From the NCBI GenBank assembly GCA_009746045.1, contig RPFO01000380.1, positions 1,334,520-1,398,519 of the forward strand: 64,000 nucleotides of DNA, given 5' to 3'. The stretch's first letter is position 1; each line of letters starts with the position of its first letter. The notes under the pieces are model-generated. The model worked only from the letters and a program-made list of their open reading frames with translations, was not told where the DNA came from and did not search any database. The stretch comes from Mesostigma viride (lineage: Eukaryota > Streptophyta > Mesostigmatophyceae > Mesostigmatales > Mesostigmataceae). Position numbers and translations under genes: made by a program. Shown here piece after piece: positions 1 through 10,600 of the stretch.

Positions 1-467
1 CATCATCTACGCAGACGACATGCACCGCCACCCTCTTCGATCGAGGGCTCTGAGCATGTGCAGACATGGCTTGACTGCCTGGCAATCGAGGCCCTAGCTA
101 GCTTGCGGTGGGGCTTGAGGTCAGCACGGAGACAGAGGCTCTGGCGATTGGGCTCACTCAGCCCCCGCCTGAGGTCCTCTTTCTCTTGGATGGCGCTCCC
201 GAGTCCCGTATAGGGACCGCGTCAAGTTGTTGGGCAGCCTCAGGACTCCCCAGCTGCGAGGCCGATGTGCATGCATGGACCACCGTATCTCCCTCGCCTG
301 GCACGCTTTACGCCAATACCGGGCCCTGTGGCGCAAGCCGTGGCGCAAGCCCTTAATTGGGAAAGATAGAGAAACAGGTCCTCGTCCTCCCTGTTCAATT
401 ACGTAGTGGGGCCGAGACGTGGACCCTCACCGCCGACCTGGCCCGAAAGCTGGACGGCGCGGTCACC
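1..467 (+). pseudogene. LINE H, piece 1: reverse transcriptase/C-terminal fragment of ORF2
   Basis: The first bases translate as IIYADD, the RT catalytic box. A frame change leads to EHVQTWLDCLAIEA and VGLEVST, then a LAWHALRQYRALWRK stretch and GAETWTLTADLARKLDGAVT, the usual order in LINE ORF2 downstream of the YADD box. At least three frame changes are needed, so this copy is dead. It is cut at 467 by LINE F. The frame resumes at 40120 after one copy of an 8-bp duplication (CGGTCACC) is removed, giving a clean in-frame join. The 5' part lies outside the window. LINE ORF2 identity is firm; the clade is not. Confidence 0.85.
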
Positions 468-498
468 TTAACATTAATTAATTAATTAATTAATTAAT

Positions 499-910
499 GA
501 GGAACATAACTCAACGTTGGGAGTAAATGTACATATCACATATCCCAGAGAAGCCTGGGCGATATGGCTTTTAATACATTCTAAGCTACTTCCTGCAAGC
601 TGGGTGGGAATGTAAACGGCACTTGCTCTAAGTGCACGTACCAAGAGCACCTGCACCCCCCAGAGTCTCGGGCAACACCCAGCTAAGGGGAGCCCGTCAT
701 AGGGGGGGAAGATATCAGCATATGGCTATACAAGATCAGAAAGTACAAGAGCTAGGGCGTGGCGTCTCAGCAGAGAGTGGCTCTCTGCGTAGTCACAACA
801 TAACTTAAATAATAAAGCTAGGCATCATCTGGTGTGTGGCGCGTCATGATATGGGCACACATGTACATGACTAATAAATGTTCATAAGTCAGCTGGTACT
901 GATAGTGCGT
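499..910 (-). other. LINE F 3' UTR, distal part
   Basis: This stretch has no credible ORF. It is an inverted, diverged copy of LINE E's own 3' UTR (17240-17591, 36688-36718, 38338-38383), sharing blocks such as GGCTTTTAATACATTCTA and GGGCACACATGTACATG. Like that UTR it abuts a (TTAA)n tract (468-498). It is therefore read as the 3' UTR of the minus-strand LINE F. The 9-bp TSD of LINE E (ATAGTGCGT, 902-910) ends it. Confidence 0.75.
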
Positions 911-1137
911 CTCCTTCATGCCAAAGGCATGCCACGAGCCACGAGCCACGAGGTAGCCATCATGGCCATCATAGCCATTGGCTGACGGCGGAGCTCAGAA
1001 CTTTCGCGTCAGAGCCCCAAATTCCGTCAGATCACTTGCAACCGATGCATCTTTTCTAGGCGCATCTGCTACTATAAACGGTTACAGCTGTAACGCAGTA
1101 TTGTGACCAGCCTGCAGCTATTACGCGAACTGCTATT

Positions 1138-1158
1138 ATGACGAGCAAACGCACAACA
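1138..1158 (+). pseudogene. LINE E ORF1, first seven codons before the CACTA insertion
   Basis: ATG 1138 opens a frame (MTSKRTT) cut at 1159 by the CACTA terminus. If the element and one copy of the dinucleotide CA are removed, the frame enters 15824 without a shift and stays open for about 200 codons. This fixes the start, and it shows that the insertion duplicated 2 bp and hit an intact N-terminus. Confidence 0.75.
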
Positions 1159-1169
1159 CACTAGGAACT

Positions 1170-1495
1170 CGCTACTGAGAAAACTGAGATTTCCTGAGAT
1201 TTCCTGAGATTTCATGAGAAAAAAACTGAGATTTCCTGAGATTTCCTGAGATGTCCTGAGATTTCCTGAGATTTCCTGAGATTTTCCTGAGATTTCCTGA
1301 GATTTCCTGAGAAAGTGACCTGAGATTTCCTGAGATTGGCCTGAGAAAATTGGCTTTTTCTCAGGAAATCTCAGGAAATCTCAGGGCTAAGTGGAAACTG
1401 AGATTTTACGTGGACACTGAGATTTTTTTTTCTCAGGCTGAAAATCTCAGGGCATTTTCTCAGGCGCTTAAAATCTCAGGGCATTTTCTCAGGCA
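1170..1495. repeat. Left subterminal repeat array of CACTA A
   Basis: About 25 copies of the 10-11-bp unit CTGAGATTTC(C) run directly from 1190 to 1340. They are followed by the inverted form CTCAGGAAATCTCAG (1355-1490). CACTA subterminal arrays of this kind are transposase-binding regions in plant elements; that role here is inferred. Confidence 0.85.
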
Positions 1496-2389
1496 TGCCA
1501 TTGCCAGAATTAAATGTGTATTCTAACAAGCATAACACCACGATAGTACCGGCTACGCCCCCTTCGAGAGAAGGTTTCAGCCGTGTTCAGCCCGTCTCAC
1601 GGTGCGAGACTGAACAAGTCTCGCGTGCAGACACGTGTGTAGTACTCCTACACACAGATCTCGAGTGATTTATCTAGTACCAAATCCGAAAGGCTTGCAT
1701 CACTCCCCGGACAGGAGAAATTTTGCGGATGACTGTAGGTGTAAGTTGGCGATGCCATGGTAACCGGAGACGTCCGTCCTATTGTCAGCAAAATTTGGTG
1801 CGAGAGGTCCCCAGTTCGATTCAGGTCGGATTCATTTGTAGATCGCGTTTTCCGCGTTTTCCGCGGCCCGGCACTGAACGCAAAGGTTTTCACCTTTGCG
1901 GAGTGTCTGATCAGAATAACACCATCATGCAATAAATCCAACATTTCATTAATGAATTAAATACGTTATTAGCACATCTTGTGGTATTAGGCGTGGCATT
2001 CATGGCATCACGCTGTTTGATAGTAATGAACTTATGTTTCATTGTGGCATTCTGTGACTCATCATTTCAATACCATCAAAATATAAAACATCGACTCAAA
2101 ACTGCTCTCATCCTATTTCTGGATTGCTAGCTGATGGCTCATGGCCATATAACAGCTGGCATGCCAGAGCCCAGCAACGGTGGTTTCACTCAATATTGAT
2201 GTGTACGTCTTCTCGTCGAGCTTGTATGCTCCACGATCTGCATCAAGTCATCCCCCAAAGAAAGAAAGCATACAGAAAGCAAGGAGTTAAATTTACAAAC
2301 ATGATAAAAATGCCATATGCAACATGATATTCCAAGAATGATATAGAAGGCGGGCATGCTGCCATGCATTGCGTGACTGCGTGCAGGCG
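1496..2389. other. CACTA A interior, no gene seen; weak pol III B-box-like motif
   Basis: ORFs here are short and mutually overlapping, with no recognisable domain. At 1812-1826 the sequence GTTCGATTC resembles a tRNA B box, and a loose A-box-like TGGCGATGCCATGG lies about 65 bp upstream. A tRNA-derived SINE is possible, but no tail or TSD was found. Confidence 0.3.
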
Positions 2390-3500
2390 TGCAGCTAGGT
2401 GTGCGTGCGTGGGCGAGTGCGTGCAGTTGTGCATGAGTGCGTTTGTGCAGGCGTGCCTTGGCGGGTGGGTTGATGGCTGTGTGCAGGCGTGCGTGCGTGA
2501 GTGGGTGCGTGAGAGTGTGCAGCTATGTGTGCGTGTGCGTGCACTTGTGCATGTGCGCGTTTGTGCAGGCGTGCCTTGGTGGGTGGGTTGATGGCTGCGT
2601 GCATGCGTGCGTGCGAGGGTAGGTGCGTGGGAGTGTGCAGCTAGGTGTGCGTGCGTGCAGTCGGTGGGCGTGGTGAAGTCTCCGGGGTGTCGCTGTGGAC
2701 ATGGGTGGGGCACTGGACTCGTGGGTGATACCGTTGTGGGAGGTGAATTGGGTGGGTACTCGTGGTCCTGGGTATTGTAGAGTGTGTGTGTGTGTGTTGG
2801 ACTATTGGGGGGACCCCCCCCTTTGGCGGGGGTCATGGGGGACATTGTTATGGGTTGATTATGTAGTAGTTGTGAGTCGCAGTTGTAGGTAGCTCGTGCG
2901 TAGGTCACAGGTTCGTGTGAGGGTTGGGGATGCTTGGGTTGCGTGGGTGGCTTGGGTATGGTACGTAGGCGGGCTTGCCGGTGGTCGGTGCAGCAGTGTC
3001 AGTTATGGTTGAGTGGACAGCTGATTGGTTGCCCCGGAGGCCGGGGTGGATGGTTATGCTTCACGTGGATGGTGGGGTGGAGTCATCGTATGTTGGGGCA
3101 GCGGGGGGCGGGGTGGGCGGGGTGCAGTGGTGTAGGGGAACCTCGTTGTGGGGCGGTAGGTTTGTTTAGTAGGTGGTTTGTTATGTTGGTGTGGAAGGTG
3201 GTGTATGTAATACGGAAGGGTGGTAGTCAGATAGGTTGGTTTGCGGGGACTCAAGGTGGATGGTCGGGTGGGTCATCGGATGGTTTGGGGGAGGAGGGCG
3301 GTGTTACGGTGTTGTGGGGGACCTCAGCGTGGGGGCGAGAGTAGTCCGTAGTCAGGTGGGGATGGATAACGGCATGTGGATGTCTGTGACGTATATTTGT
3401 GGGTGGGGCGGGTATGGAACAGGCAGGGGAGTGGGGCGAGTGGGAGTTAGCGGGGTGGAGGGTGCTGGCATTGTGGCGGGATGGTTGGAGGCACACGGAC
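2390..3500. repeat. Strand-asymmetric G/T-rich tract with a ~120-bp duplicated unit
   Basis: The plus strand is strongly G+T-rich (GTGCGTGCGTG-type runs, then GGTGGG-rich sequence). A unit of about 120-125 bp containing GGTGGGTTGATGGCTG occurs at about 2400-2524 and again at 2525-2645, with a partial third start. Long overlapping frames on both strands have the low-complexity composition of the repeat and are not genes. Confidence 0.7.
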
Positions 3501-4444
3501 ACACGTAATGGCAAGAGTAACTGCATGCATAGCAACATTGGACCAGCTGTTCCTAGAACATCTGCAACCCTCAGCATGCAACAACCAACAGCAACTGACA
3601 ACTGCCGACAGTGACAACGTTAGCAAGATGTGACGCCAAGTCCACTGGAAACCCCGATGTAATTTCAGGTGGTTCCCAGTCCTGCCGTGTACTTCACTTA
3701 ATTCGGGGCCGCACACTTCGTTTGGTGCAGCAAGGGCTCGTGGCCGGTATGGTGGTAGCCGGTAGGCTTGATTGCCATGGATATCCGGCGTGGCGGAGGG
3801 GCCGCAGGGAGCGAGGCACCATGGAGGAGGCGATGGAGCGATTGAAGAAATGTAGGCAGTAGCCCGGTGCCCAGCAGCAGCGGAAGTGGAAATATTGCTT
3901 GACGCGGTGCGTGCGGTGGGATGGGTAGGCACTGCCTGCCATCACCCGGACATTTCCTGTTACGGCACAGCCCGCAGTCGGCCATATTGGAGCAGACGGG
4001 CCTTGCTGCGAATCGAGGGCGTGATATTGCACGGGAAAAATCATGCCGAGAGTCTCAGGGCGTCTCGCATGGCGACAGCTGCAGCGTGAGGGCCGACAAG
4101 CTCGAGATGCAGGTCTCGTCGGTACATGTGGGCCACCGGTGAGGTCGCCAATGTGATGGAGCCCTCTCCATCGTGCCTGTCGGACATCACTCAACAGCCA
4201 ACAACGATCTTTTGTGCGACCAGCAGCCTCCGAATTCGCCAAGTCCGGACTCAGGACGCAGCGCCCCTCTCCAACGGACTGCACGCGGAAATTTGAAATT
4301 CAGCCCGAAGGGCACGCGCCGCGCCAGAGCTGGCACAGGAAGTGGACGTTGCACGTGAATTGGAGAACGCCACCGTGACAAAGACCAAGGCGATAACGGC
4401 AGGTACGCAGCCTTGGCAGCGCCATAATTTTACTTGGACACCAT
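3501..4444. other. CACTA A interior, no gene seen
   Basis: Several overlapping frames of 60-196 codons are open on both strands, but none shows a domain, a coherent composition or a homolog elsewhere in the window. I see no repeat, terminus or RNA gene here. The stretch ends at the TSD of LINE C. Confidence 0.5.
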
Positions 4445-4454
4445 GCGCGGTGCT

Positions 4455-6472
4455 TAATTAATTAATTAATAAGCACGTGACTGCGTCACGTGGGTGCCAA
4501 TACAGAGTAAAGGAACCTTCAACCCTATATACACAGTGAGAAGGAGGGACTCAGGGCGCCCTAGCTTCTCTCACTGCCGCAGGTGGGCAGGCCACAGAGC
4601 GCTCTCTCCACGGCATGGTGCCGGGGCGCAACACTGTGGGTGCAATACAACCAGTGCAATACCATAGGTAGGCTGACGCATAGCTTATGCTACAAATGTG
4701 AGGTGGGCTCAAGACGTCGGCTAATTAAGGCGCAAGCTGATGGCCACAAGGTGCCAGAGCTAATTGAAGGTACTATAACGCTGTGCGCTAATATCGTTTC
4801 AAGTGCTGTAATGCCTAAGCTATCCCATCATCGATTGCCCCCATCTAGACAACTAGCTGGAGTGCTCTATCCCGGGGAAGCCCGGGGGGGCTTCCACAGT
4901 TTCTTGTTGACGTAGAGGTCCCCGCCCCGCCAGTACACTTGGGGCTTCTCGGGGTTGGTCTTGTGGCGGATGTAGTCGGGCCACTGATCGCGGCGTTGCT
5001 GCTGCTGGGCTGGCGTCAGGTCGTCGTCAAGCGACCAGGAGGTGTCCACCAGCTTCTTGCGGCGAGAGAGGAACCGAACTCGGGCTGTGATGTCGCTGAA
5101 GGTGAGGACCACTGGAGGGGGCCCAGCCTTGGCCCGTGGATGGGGCAGGCGGTAGGCGCCCTGCAGTATCGCACCTGGCAGCTGCATGCGCGCCAAGAGC
5201 TGTTTCTTCAGCTCGTCGAGAAGAGAGTCTGGGGTCTCCTCCGGCAGCATGTCGAAGCGCCTGAGGATGACCCGGCAGCGGCGACGGTCGCGGTCAGCGG
5301 CCTCGCGGCGCGTGTCTTCCAGCTCCTGGAGCTTGGTGGTGATGGCGGTCGTGGTAGAGGATGCCTGGCTCTTGAGCAGGTCCGCCCAGGAGGCGCGAGT
5401 CGAGGGGTCATCACTAGCCCTACCAGCAGGTTGGGCGGCGATGGTGGCCGTTCGCTCGGCGATCTCGGGGACCTGCGTGGCCAGGGCGTCTACCTTGGCG
5501 GCAACTGCCTCAAGTTTCACGGTGCCTTGGCCGACTCGGCCTTCCACCTGGTTAAGGCGGGTGGTCACAGTGGCTGTGGCCTCGGAAACTTTGGTGGCAA
5601 TGTGCTCTTGCGTAGCAGTAAACTGAGGCTGGAGCTTAAGGGCGACTCTGGCTTCAATGTTGTTGACCTTGGCCGAGAGAGTGTTGAGTGGGCCGTCAGG
5701 CGCGTTCAGGGCGGCGAGCTGCTCAGCCATCGGCGCCAGCTGCTCCGCCACTGCAGCTCGGATGGAGTCCGTGCTGGGGGAGGTGCTGCTCTGCGGGGAT
5801 GCTGCAGCTGCTGTGGCTGCCCGTCTGCGCTCATGCAGGAGGCTCCTGAGGCCAGCGTAGCCAATCTGGGTGATGTCGTGGGCGTCGCAGCGCAGGTAGC
5901 TGCACATGATGACTGCCTTCAAGTACGCCTCCGGTTCTTGAAGCAGCCATTCCCAGGCGGGCTTGGTGACCTTGTCGCCAGGGGTAGGCAGGAAAAGTTC
6001 GTCATGGCGGGCCAGGAACTTGATAACATCGTCACATTGTTCCTTCGTGAGCGTAAAGATTTCCAAGATGCAAAAATCCCGCTGGCCGGCGCCGAAGCGG
6101 CGGACGTCCCATTTGGTATGGGAAGTTCGGGTTTTCTTGGGAATGGGCGACGAATTTGGCGTAGAGCACTGCGTCGAGGGAGGCAGACCGGGGGGGAGAG
6201 CTTCGATCAGCGCAAAAAGGTTGGCGTCCGCAGGAGTTGATGTCGCACGTGCTGCTGTCGACGGGAATGCCGACGACAGCTCAAAATGTTTGTCAAGGCT
6301 GCGTTTTGGTGGCATTTGCAAAATACTGCGTTACAGCCGTAACCGATTATACTAGCAGATGCGTCTTGAAAAGACGCATCTGATGCAAGTAGCCTGACTG
6401 AATTTGGGGCTCAGACGCAAAAGTTCTGAGCTCCGCCGTCAGCCATGTCCGCTCGTGGCTCGTAGCTGGATC
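4455..6472 (-). mobile_element. LINE C, full-length ORF1-only retroposon with TSD
   Basis: A 10-bp TSD, GCGCGGTGCT, lies at 4445-4454 and 6473-6482. On the minus strand the unit has a 157-bp 5' UTR, one ORF (6315-4867), a 3' UTR of about 395 bp and a (TTAA)n tail at 4455-4470. The 5' UTR shares the block CTGACGGCGGAGCTCAGAAC with LINE E (982-1001), so the 5' end is close to complete. No RT or endonuclease is encoded. It must therefore move in trans, like mammalian HAL1 elements. LINE D is a near-identical, younger truncated copy. Confidence 0.88.
4867..6315 (-). CDS. LINE ORF1 protein (nucleic-acid-binding, coiled-coil), 482 aa
   Basis: This is the only intact ORF1 of the family in the window. 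The ATG at 6315 is chosen over an upstream in-frame TTG. Residues 1-70 are Pro/Ser/Thr-rich with a basic patch (PKKTRTSHTKWD). Residues about 70-150 form a conserved block (FCILEIFTLTKEQCDDVIKF) also seen in LINE E. Residues about 190-310 are heptad-rich and Ala/Val/Thr-rich, likely a trimerising coiled coil. The C-terminal third (RRCRVILRRFD, then AYRLPHPRAKAGPPPVVLTF, FLSRRKKL) follows the layout of L1 ORF1p RNA-binding domains, with an R-rich strand followed by a PPPVVLTF strand. It ends at TAG after KLWKPPRASPG. The expected role is to coat LINE RNA in a ribonucleoprotein. No catalytic domain is present. Confidence 0.85.
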   Translation of the reverse strand: MPPKRSLDKHFELSSAFPSTAARATSTPADANLFALIEALPPGLPPSTQCSTPNSSPIPKKTRTSHTKWDVRRFGAGQRDFCILEIFTLTKEQCDDVIKFLARHDELFLPTPGDKVTKPAWEWLLQEPEAYLKAVIMCSYLRCDAHDITQIGYAGLRSLLHERRRAATAAAASPQSSTSPSTDSIRAAVAEQLAPMAEQLAALNAPDGPLNTLSAKVNNIEARVALKLQPQFTATQEHIATKVSEATATVTTRLNQVEGRVGQGTVKLEAVAAKVDALATQVPEIAERTATIAAQPAGRASDDPSTRASWADLLKSQASSTTTAITTKLQELEDTRREAADRDRRRCRVILRRFDMLPEETPDSLLDELKKQLLARMQLPGAILQGAYRLPHPRAKAGPPPVVLTFSDITARVRFLSRRKKLVDTSWSLDDDLTPAQQQQRRDQWPDYIRHKTNPEKPQVYWRGGDLYVNKKLWKPPRASPG

Positions 6473-6489
6473 GCGCGGTGCTGTAGGCA

Positions 6490-6517
6490 GCCTTATATAT
6501 ATATATATATATAAGGC
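6490..6517. repeat. (TA)n tract inside a perfect palindrome
   Basis: CAGCCTTA, a (TA)n run and TAAGGCTG form a perfect inverted repeat centred near 6503. It lies between LINE C and the monomers of the restriction-endonuclease LINE. It could extrude as a cruciform; no function is evident. Confidence 0.7.
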
Positions 6518-6536
6518 TGTGAATGATATATATAAC

Positions 6537-7482
6537 GCCGAGGTGCGGCACCGCGGCCTACGGTAGTGATTACTGTCTGCGACACGCCCGGGGCTGGCTG
6601 CATCTACCTGTCGGCCAATTGTGACCCGTGGGCTAGGCGAATTTGAATGCGGCTTTCCCGTTAGTTGTGGCTCCACCGCTCCAGTTTTCTAGGCTGACAT
6701 GATGAACCGACGGGGGTTCCTGGATTGAGACACGTTTTTTTCTCCATGCACAGCTGAAAAAACCTGCGCCGAGGTGCGGCACCGCGGCCTACGGTAGTGA
6801 TTACTGTCTGCGACACGCCCGGGGCTGGCTGCATCTACCTGTCGGCCAATTGTGACCCGTGGGCTAGGCGAATTTGAATGCGGCTTTCCCGTTAGTTGTG
6901 GCTCCACCGCTCCAGTTTTCTAGGCTGACATGATGAACCGACGGGGGTTCCTGGATTGAGACACGTTTTTTTCTCCATGCACAGCTGAAAAAACCTGCGC
7001 CGAGGTGCGGCACCGCGGCCTACGGTAGTGATTACTGTCTGCGACACGCCCGGGGCTGGCTGCATCTACCTGTCGGCCAATTGTGACCCGTGGGCTAGGC
7101 GAATTTGAATGCGGCTTTCCCGTTAGTTGTGGCTCCACCGCTCCAGTTTTCTAGGCTGACATGATGAACCGACGGGGGTTCCTGGATTGAGACACGTTTT
7201 TTTCTCCATGCACAGCTGAAAAAACCTGCGCCGAGGTGCGGCACCGCGGCCTACGGTAGTGATTACTGTCTGCGACACGCCCGGGGCTGGCTGCATCTAC
7301 CTGTCGGCCAATTGTGACCCGTGGGCTAGGCGAATTTGAATGCGGCTTTCCCGTTAGTTGTGGCTCCACCGCTCCAGTTTTCTAGGCTGACATGATGAAC
7401 CGACGGGGGTTCCTGGATTGAGACACGTTTTTTTCTCCATGCACAGCTGAAAAAACCTGCGCCGAGGTGCGGCACCGCGGCC
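6537..7482 (+). repeat. 231-bp tandem monomers (four full plus a 22-bp fifth), 5' region of the LINE
   Basis: Units begin at 6537, 6768, 6999 and 7230 with the same sequence (GCCGAGGTGCGGCACCGCGG...), exactly 231 bp apart and nearly identical. A fifth start at 7461 breaks off after 22 bp. The array ends about 125 bp upstream of the ATG at 7608 of the endonuclease LINE. Tandem 5' monomers with promoter activity are known from mouse L1; by analogy these are probably promoter units. Minus-strand frames of 72 codons in each unit are a by-product of the repeat. Confidence 0.85.
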
Positions 7483-7607
7483 GCCCCGCGTTGGGGGGCT
7501 GCCGCCCCCCAAACCCCCCGCTTGGGGGGCACGCCCCCCAAACCCCCCGCGTCCGCATCTCGCTCTCCCCCCGCGCTTCCGGTTCCGTTGTTTTACGCAC
7601 CTCCCCC

Positions 7608-10600
7608 ATGCCTCCTTCACGACGCCGCACCTCCCGGGCGCGGGATGCGCTGCCTAGTGGCGCCCCTGCGCCGCGTCGGTCCTTACGCATCGCGGCGCAC
7701 CTGCAGGAGATGGGCGACCTGGACGACGGCGGTCGTGGCGCCCCTGTGCCACTCTCGCTTGTGTGCGAGGTCTGCCACAGTGGTGAGGATGCCCCCCGTC
7801 TCCTTGTGTGTGATTCGTGCCAATGCGGCTGGCACACGCGCTGCTTGGTCCCGCCCCTCTTCCGGCTGCCTCCCCCGGGTCCTTGGGCGTGCCCTCATTG
7901 CGTGGCCCCGCCTCGGCCGTCCCTAGGCTCCCGACGCGCGGCCGTGTCGACCCCGGGATCCCATTCGGCCCGCGCCCCCTCCCGCAGCCCCTCGCTGGAC
8001 CCTCTCCTGGGCCTTGCGGACCTCGTGGAGGGTTCCACACCGTGCTCCCGCTCTCCCCGCGCCGTCACGTCCGGCCCCTCCGCGGGGTCCCCTGGCCCTG
8101 CCCCGCCTAGCTCTGGGGATCCACCTCCGGCCAGCACGGCGGTGGCCACTGACCTGCGTCCTCCTGTGCTTGAGGGGTCCCTGGCGGCTCTCCTCCCTGA
8201 GGCTGTGGGACACCCTGCGGCGACTCCTGTGGTGGGCCCCTGGTCGGCCGCGCTTGGGTCCCACGACTTCTCCGTTTGGCCCCCCACCAACATTGCGGGC
8301 GTCAGCGCGCTCCGGCACGCCACGTTCTCTTGGCTGTATTGCCCCTTGCTGTTGGACGCTGTCGGCTTGCACGCGGCGTTTCCTACGCTCCCACGGCCCC
8401 CTGAATTTAGTGCCCTTGTGGTTCGTGTCCGGCACATGCTGCAGGCAGCCTCCCCCCCTGTCCTTGCCTCCACGCTTTGGGGGTTTGTCCTCGAGGACTA
8501 CCATGCCGGCGGCCGCCTGCCTTGGCACCTGCCCGCGGTGCGCCAAGAATGGCTCCTGAATCTGGACGCTCAAGTGGCGCAGGCGGTGGTGCTCTTTGCT
8601 ACAGGGCTTGCCGTGCAGGCCCAGCAGGCCGCCCGTGCGACATATCTCGCTGGGGGGCCACCGACCACGCCTTGCTCGATCGCCCTCAGCTGCACACGTT
8701 TCTTGCCTCTGCCGGGCCCGGCTCGGCCGGCCTTGTTGCGCAGGCCCACGGGCGCTTGACTACGGCGGTCACCCCAGCGCAAGCCGCCCGCCTGCGCGTT
8801 GACTTCGGGGCTCCTGTCACCGTGCACGCCGGCGACCTGGTTCTGTACGATGCGGGGGGGGGCGTGTTCTTGAGCTGAGCGCGGGTGCGGCCGTGCCCGC
8901 CATCTTGCACGATGTGCTCGAGCTTGCGGGCATCCCCCATGTCTGGCACCCTGCTGGTCCGCGCCGCCGTCTTCTCTCCGCCGATGAGATCGCCCGACTG
9001 CCGAGCTGGGAGCTGGGGTGGGACGCGGCGCCCGCCCACTACGGGCCGGCCCACTTGGTGGATGTCACTGCCAGCGGCCCCTCCTGCCCCATCTGCTTGG
9101 ACCTGCCTCGCCCTGGTGACGGTCTCTGCCGCCTCCCTGCTTGCGGCCACGTCTTCCATCAAGCTTGCATCGCCACGAGCTTGCACGCGACCTCCGCCAC
9201 CTGCCCCCTTTGCCGGGCCGCGGTCCTTTCCCCCTTGCCTCCTGGCGTTCTCCCGCTGGGGCCCTCGCCCGTGTCCGTGCGCCGCCAGTCCCACGCGCCT
9301 GCCCCGACACCTGCCTCCCCTGTGCGTGGTCGTGGGTCGCGCGCCGGCTTGGCTGCCTCCTCCAGCGCCCCCCTCCCGGCCGTGGGGGCCGTCCCCGCGC
9401 CGGTCTTGTCCTCGGCTGCCACGAGCCCTGCTGACCGCCCGGCGGCCGGCCCCGCCCTGGGTTCCGCTGCAGCTGTAGTTCCTCTGGCTGAGGGTGCTCC
9501 CGACCCCTCCCCCTCTCGACCCGGGCCGGCCCAACCGGGTGGGCGCACCCCCTCAGATGGCTTCCATTATTGCCAAGTCGATGGTCCCCTTGGTGACCCG
9601 TGTGGCGCGCGCCTGCCCAACCGGAATTCGTTGCTGGTGCACATTCGGGCTTCCCACCCCCACATCACGGAGGCCGCCATGCGCGCCATGGACTGCTACC
9701 GCTGCCCGGCAGCCCATTGCCAGCGGATTTTTTCGATCCACGGGCGGTACCAGCATGAGCGGCAGTGCCGCCGCCAAACCCCCCAGAACGGCCTGCCCGG
9801 CGGCCCGGCGGCCGCACCGGCCTCCCGGTCCGGGGCGGCCCCTCGGTCGGCCCCTGCCCCTCCACCGGCATCGCAGGGTACGAGCGATCCGGGGGACCTC
9901 TCGGCAGGCTGGGCATTCCTGGCCACGCTCCCTTTTGCCGCCTGTGCGCGCAACCCTTGCATGACGCTCCCGGACGTCCCTCACCGCGCCCGGAGCTTGT
10001 TTACGCGCTGCGCCCTGCTTTCCCTGGCCCGGATGCATAGTCACCCTCTCGACGAACTCGGCCACAAGCTGTTTCTCGTCACCCCCCGGCTCCTCTTAGC
10101 GCCGTTGGAGCGGGGCGTGCGTGGCGTACAGGGTGCGGTCATCGCTCGCTGCCGGCGGTTCCTCCTCGGGGATTGGGAAGGGCTGTGGGCGCTGCAGCCT
10201 CCGGCCTCCACCCGGGTGTCGGGGGCCGCCTCCTTTGCCCGGGTGGAAGCTGACGTCATGCGGTTGGTGAAGGTAGGTGAATTGAGCCGGGCCATGCAAA
10301 AGCTTGAACTGACCGCGTTGGCTCCCTCCACTCCCCCGACCCTGCAGGCTTTGCGCGACCTTCACCCCGACGAACCGGCCTTTGCGGTGCCCGCCCCGGC
10401 CACCCCCCCGCCCCCGCCTATTGTCCTGGACCTGGACATCTTCACGGCTGTGCTGAAGGATCTGCCGAACGCCTCCTCCACCGGCCCCTCAGGCTGGCGC
10501 TACGAGCACCTCTCCGTGATGGCGGGCCATGGCGGGGCGACCGCACTCTTTGAGGCTGCCGCCGACTTGGCCGCGGGGTCCCTGGCCCCCGCGGCGCGCC

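Noticed and set aside
1740-1830. tRNA gene or SINE promoter (GTTCGATTC B-box-like motif)
   Set aside because: No cloverleaf can be drawn around it, A/B spacing is too long without an intron, and no tail or TSD is visible.
4939-6240. 433-codon plus-strand frame opposite LINE ORF1 (also 396 codons at 37202-38392)
   Set aside because: It is the antisense shadow of a GC-rich ORF1 with strong domain support on the minus strand; the composition (Leu/Gly/Val/Ala-rich) is that of a mirror frame.
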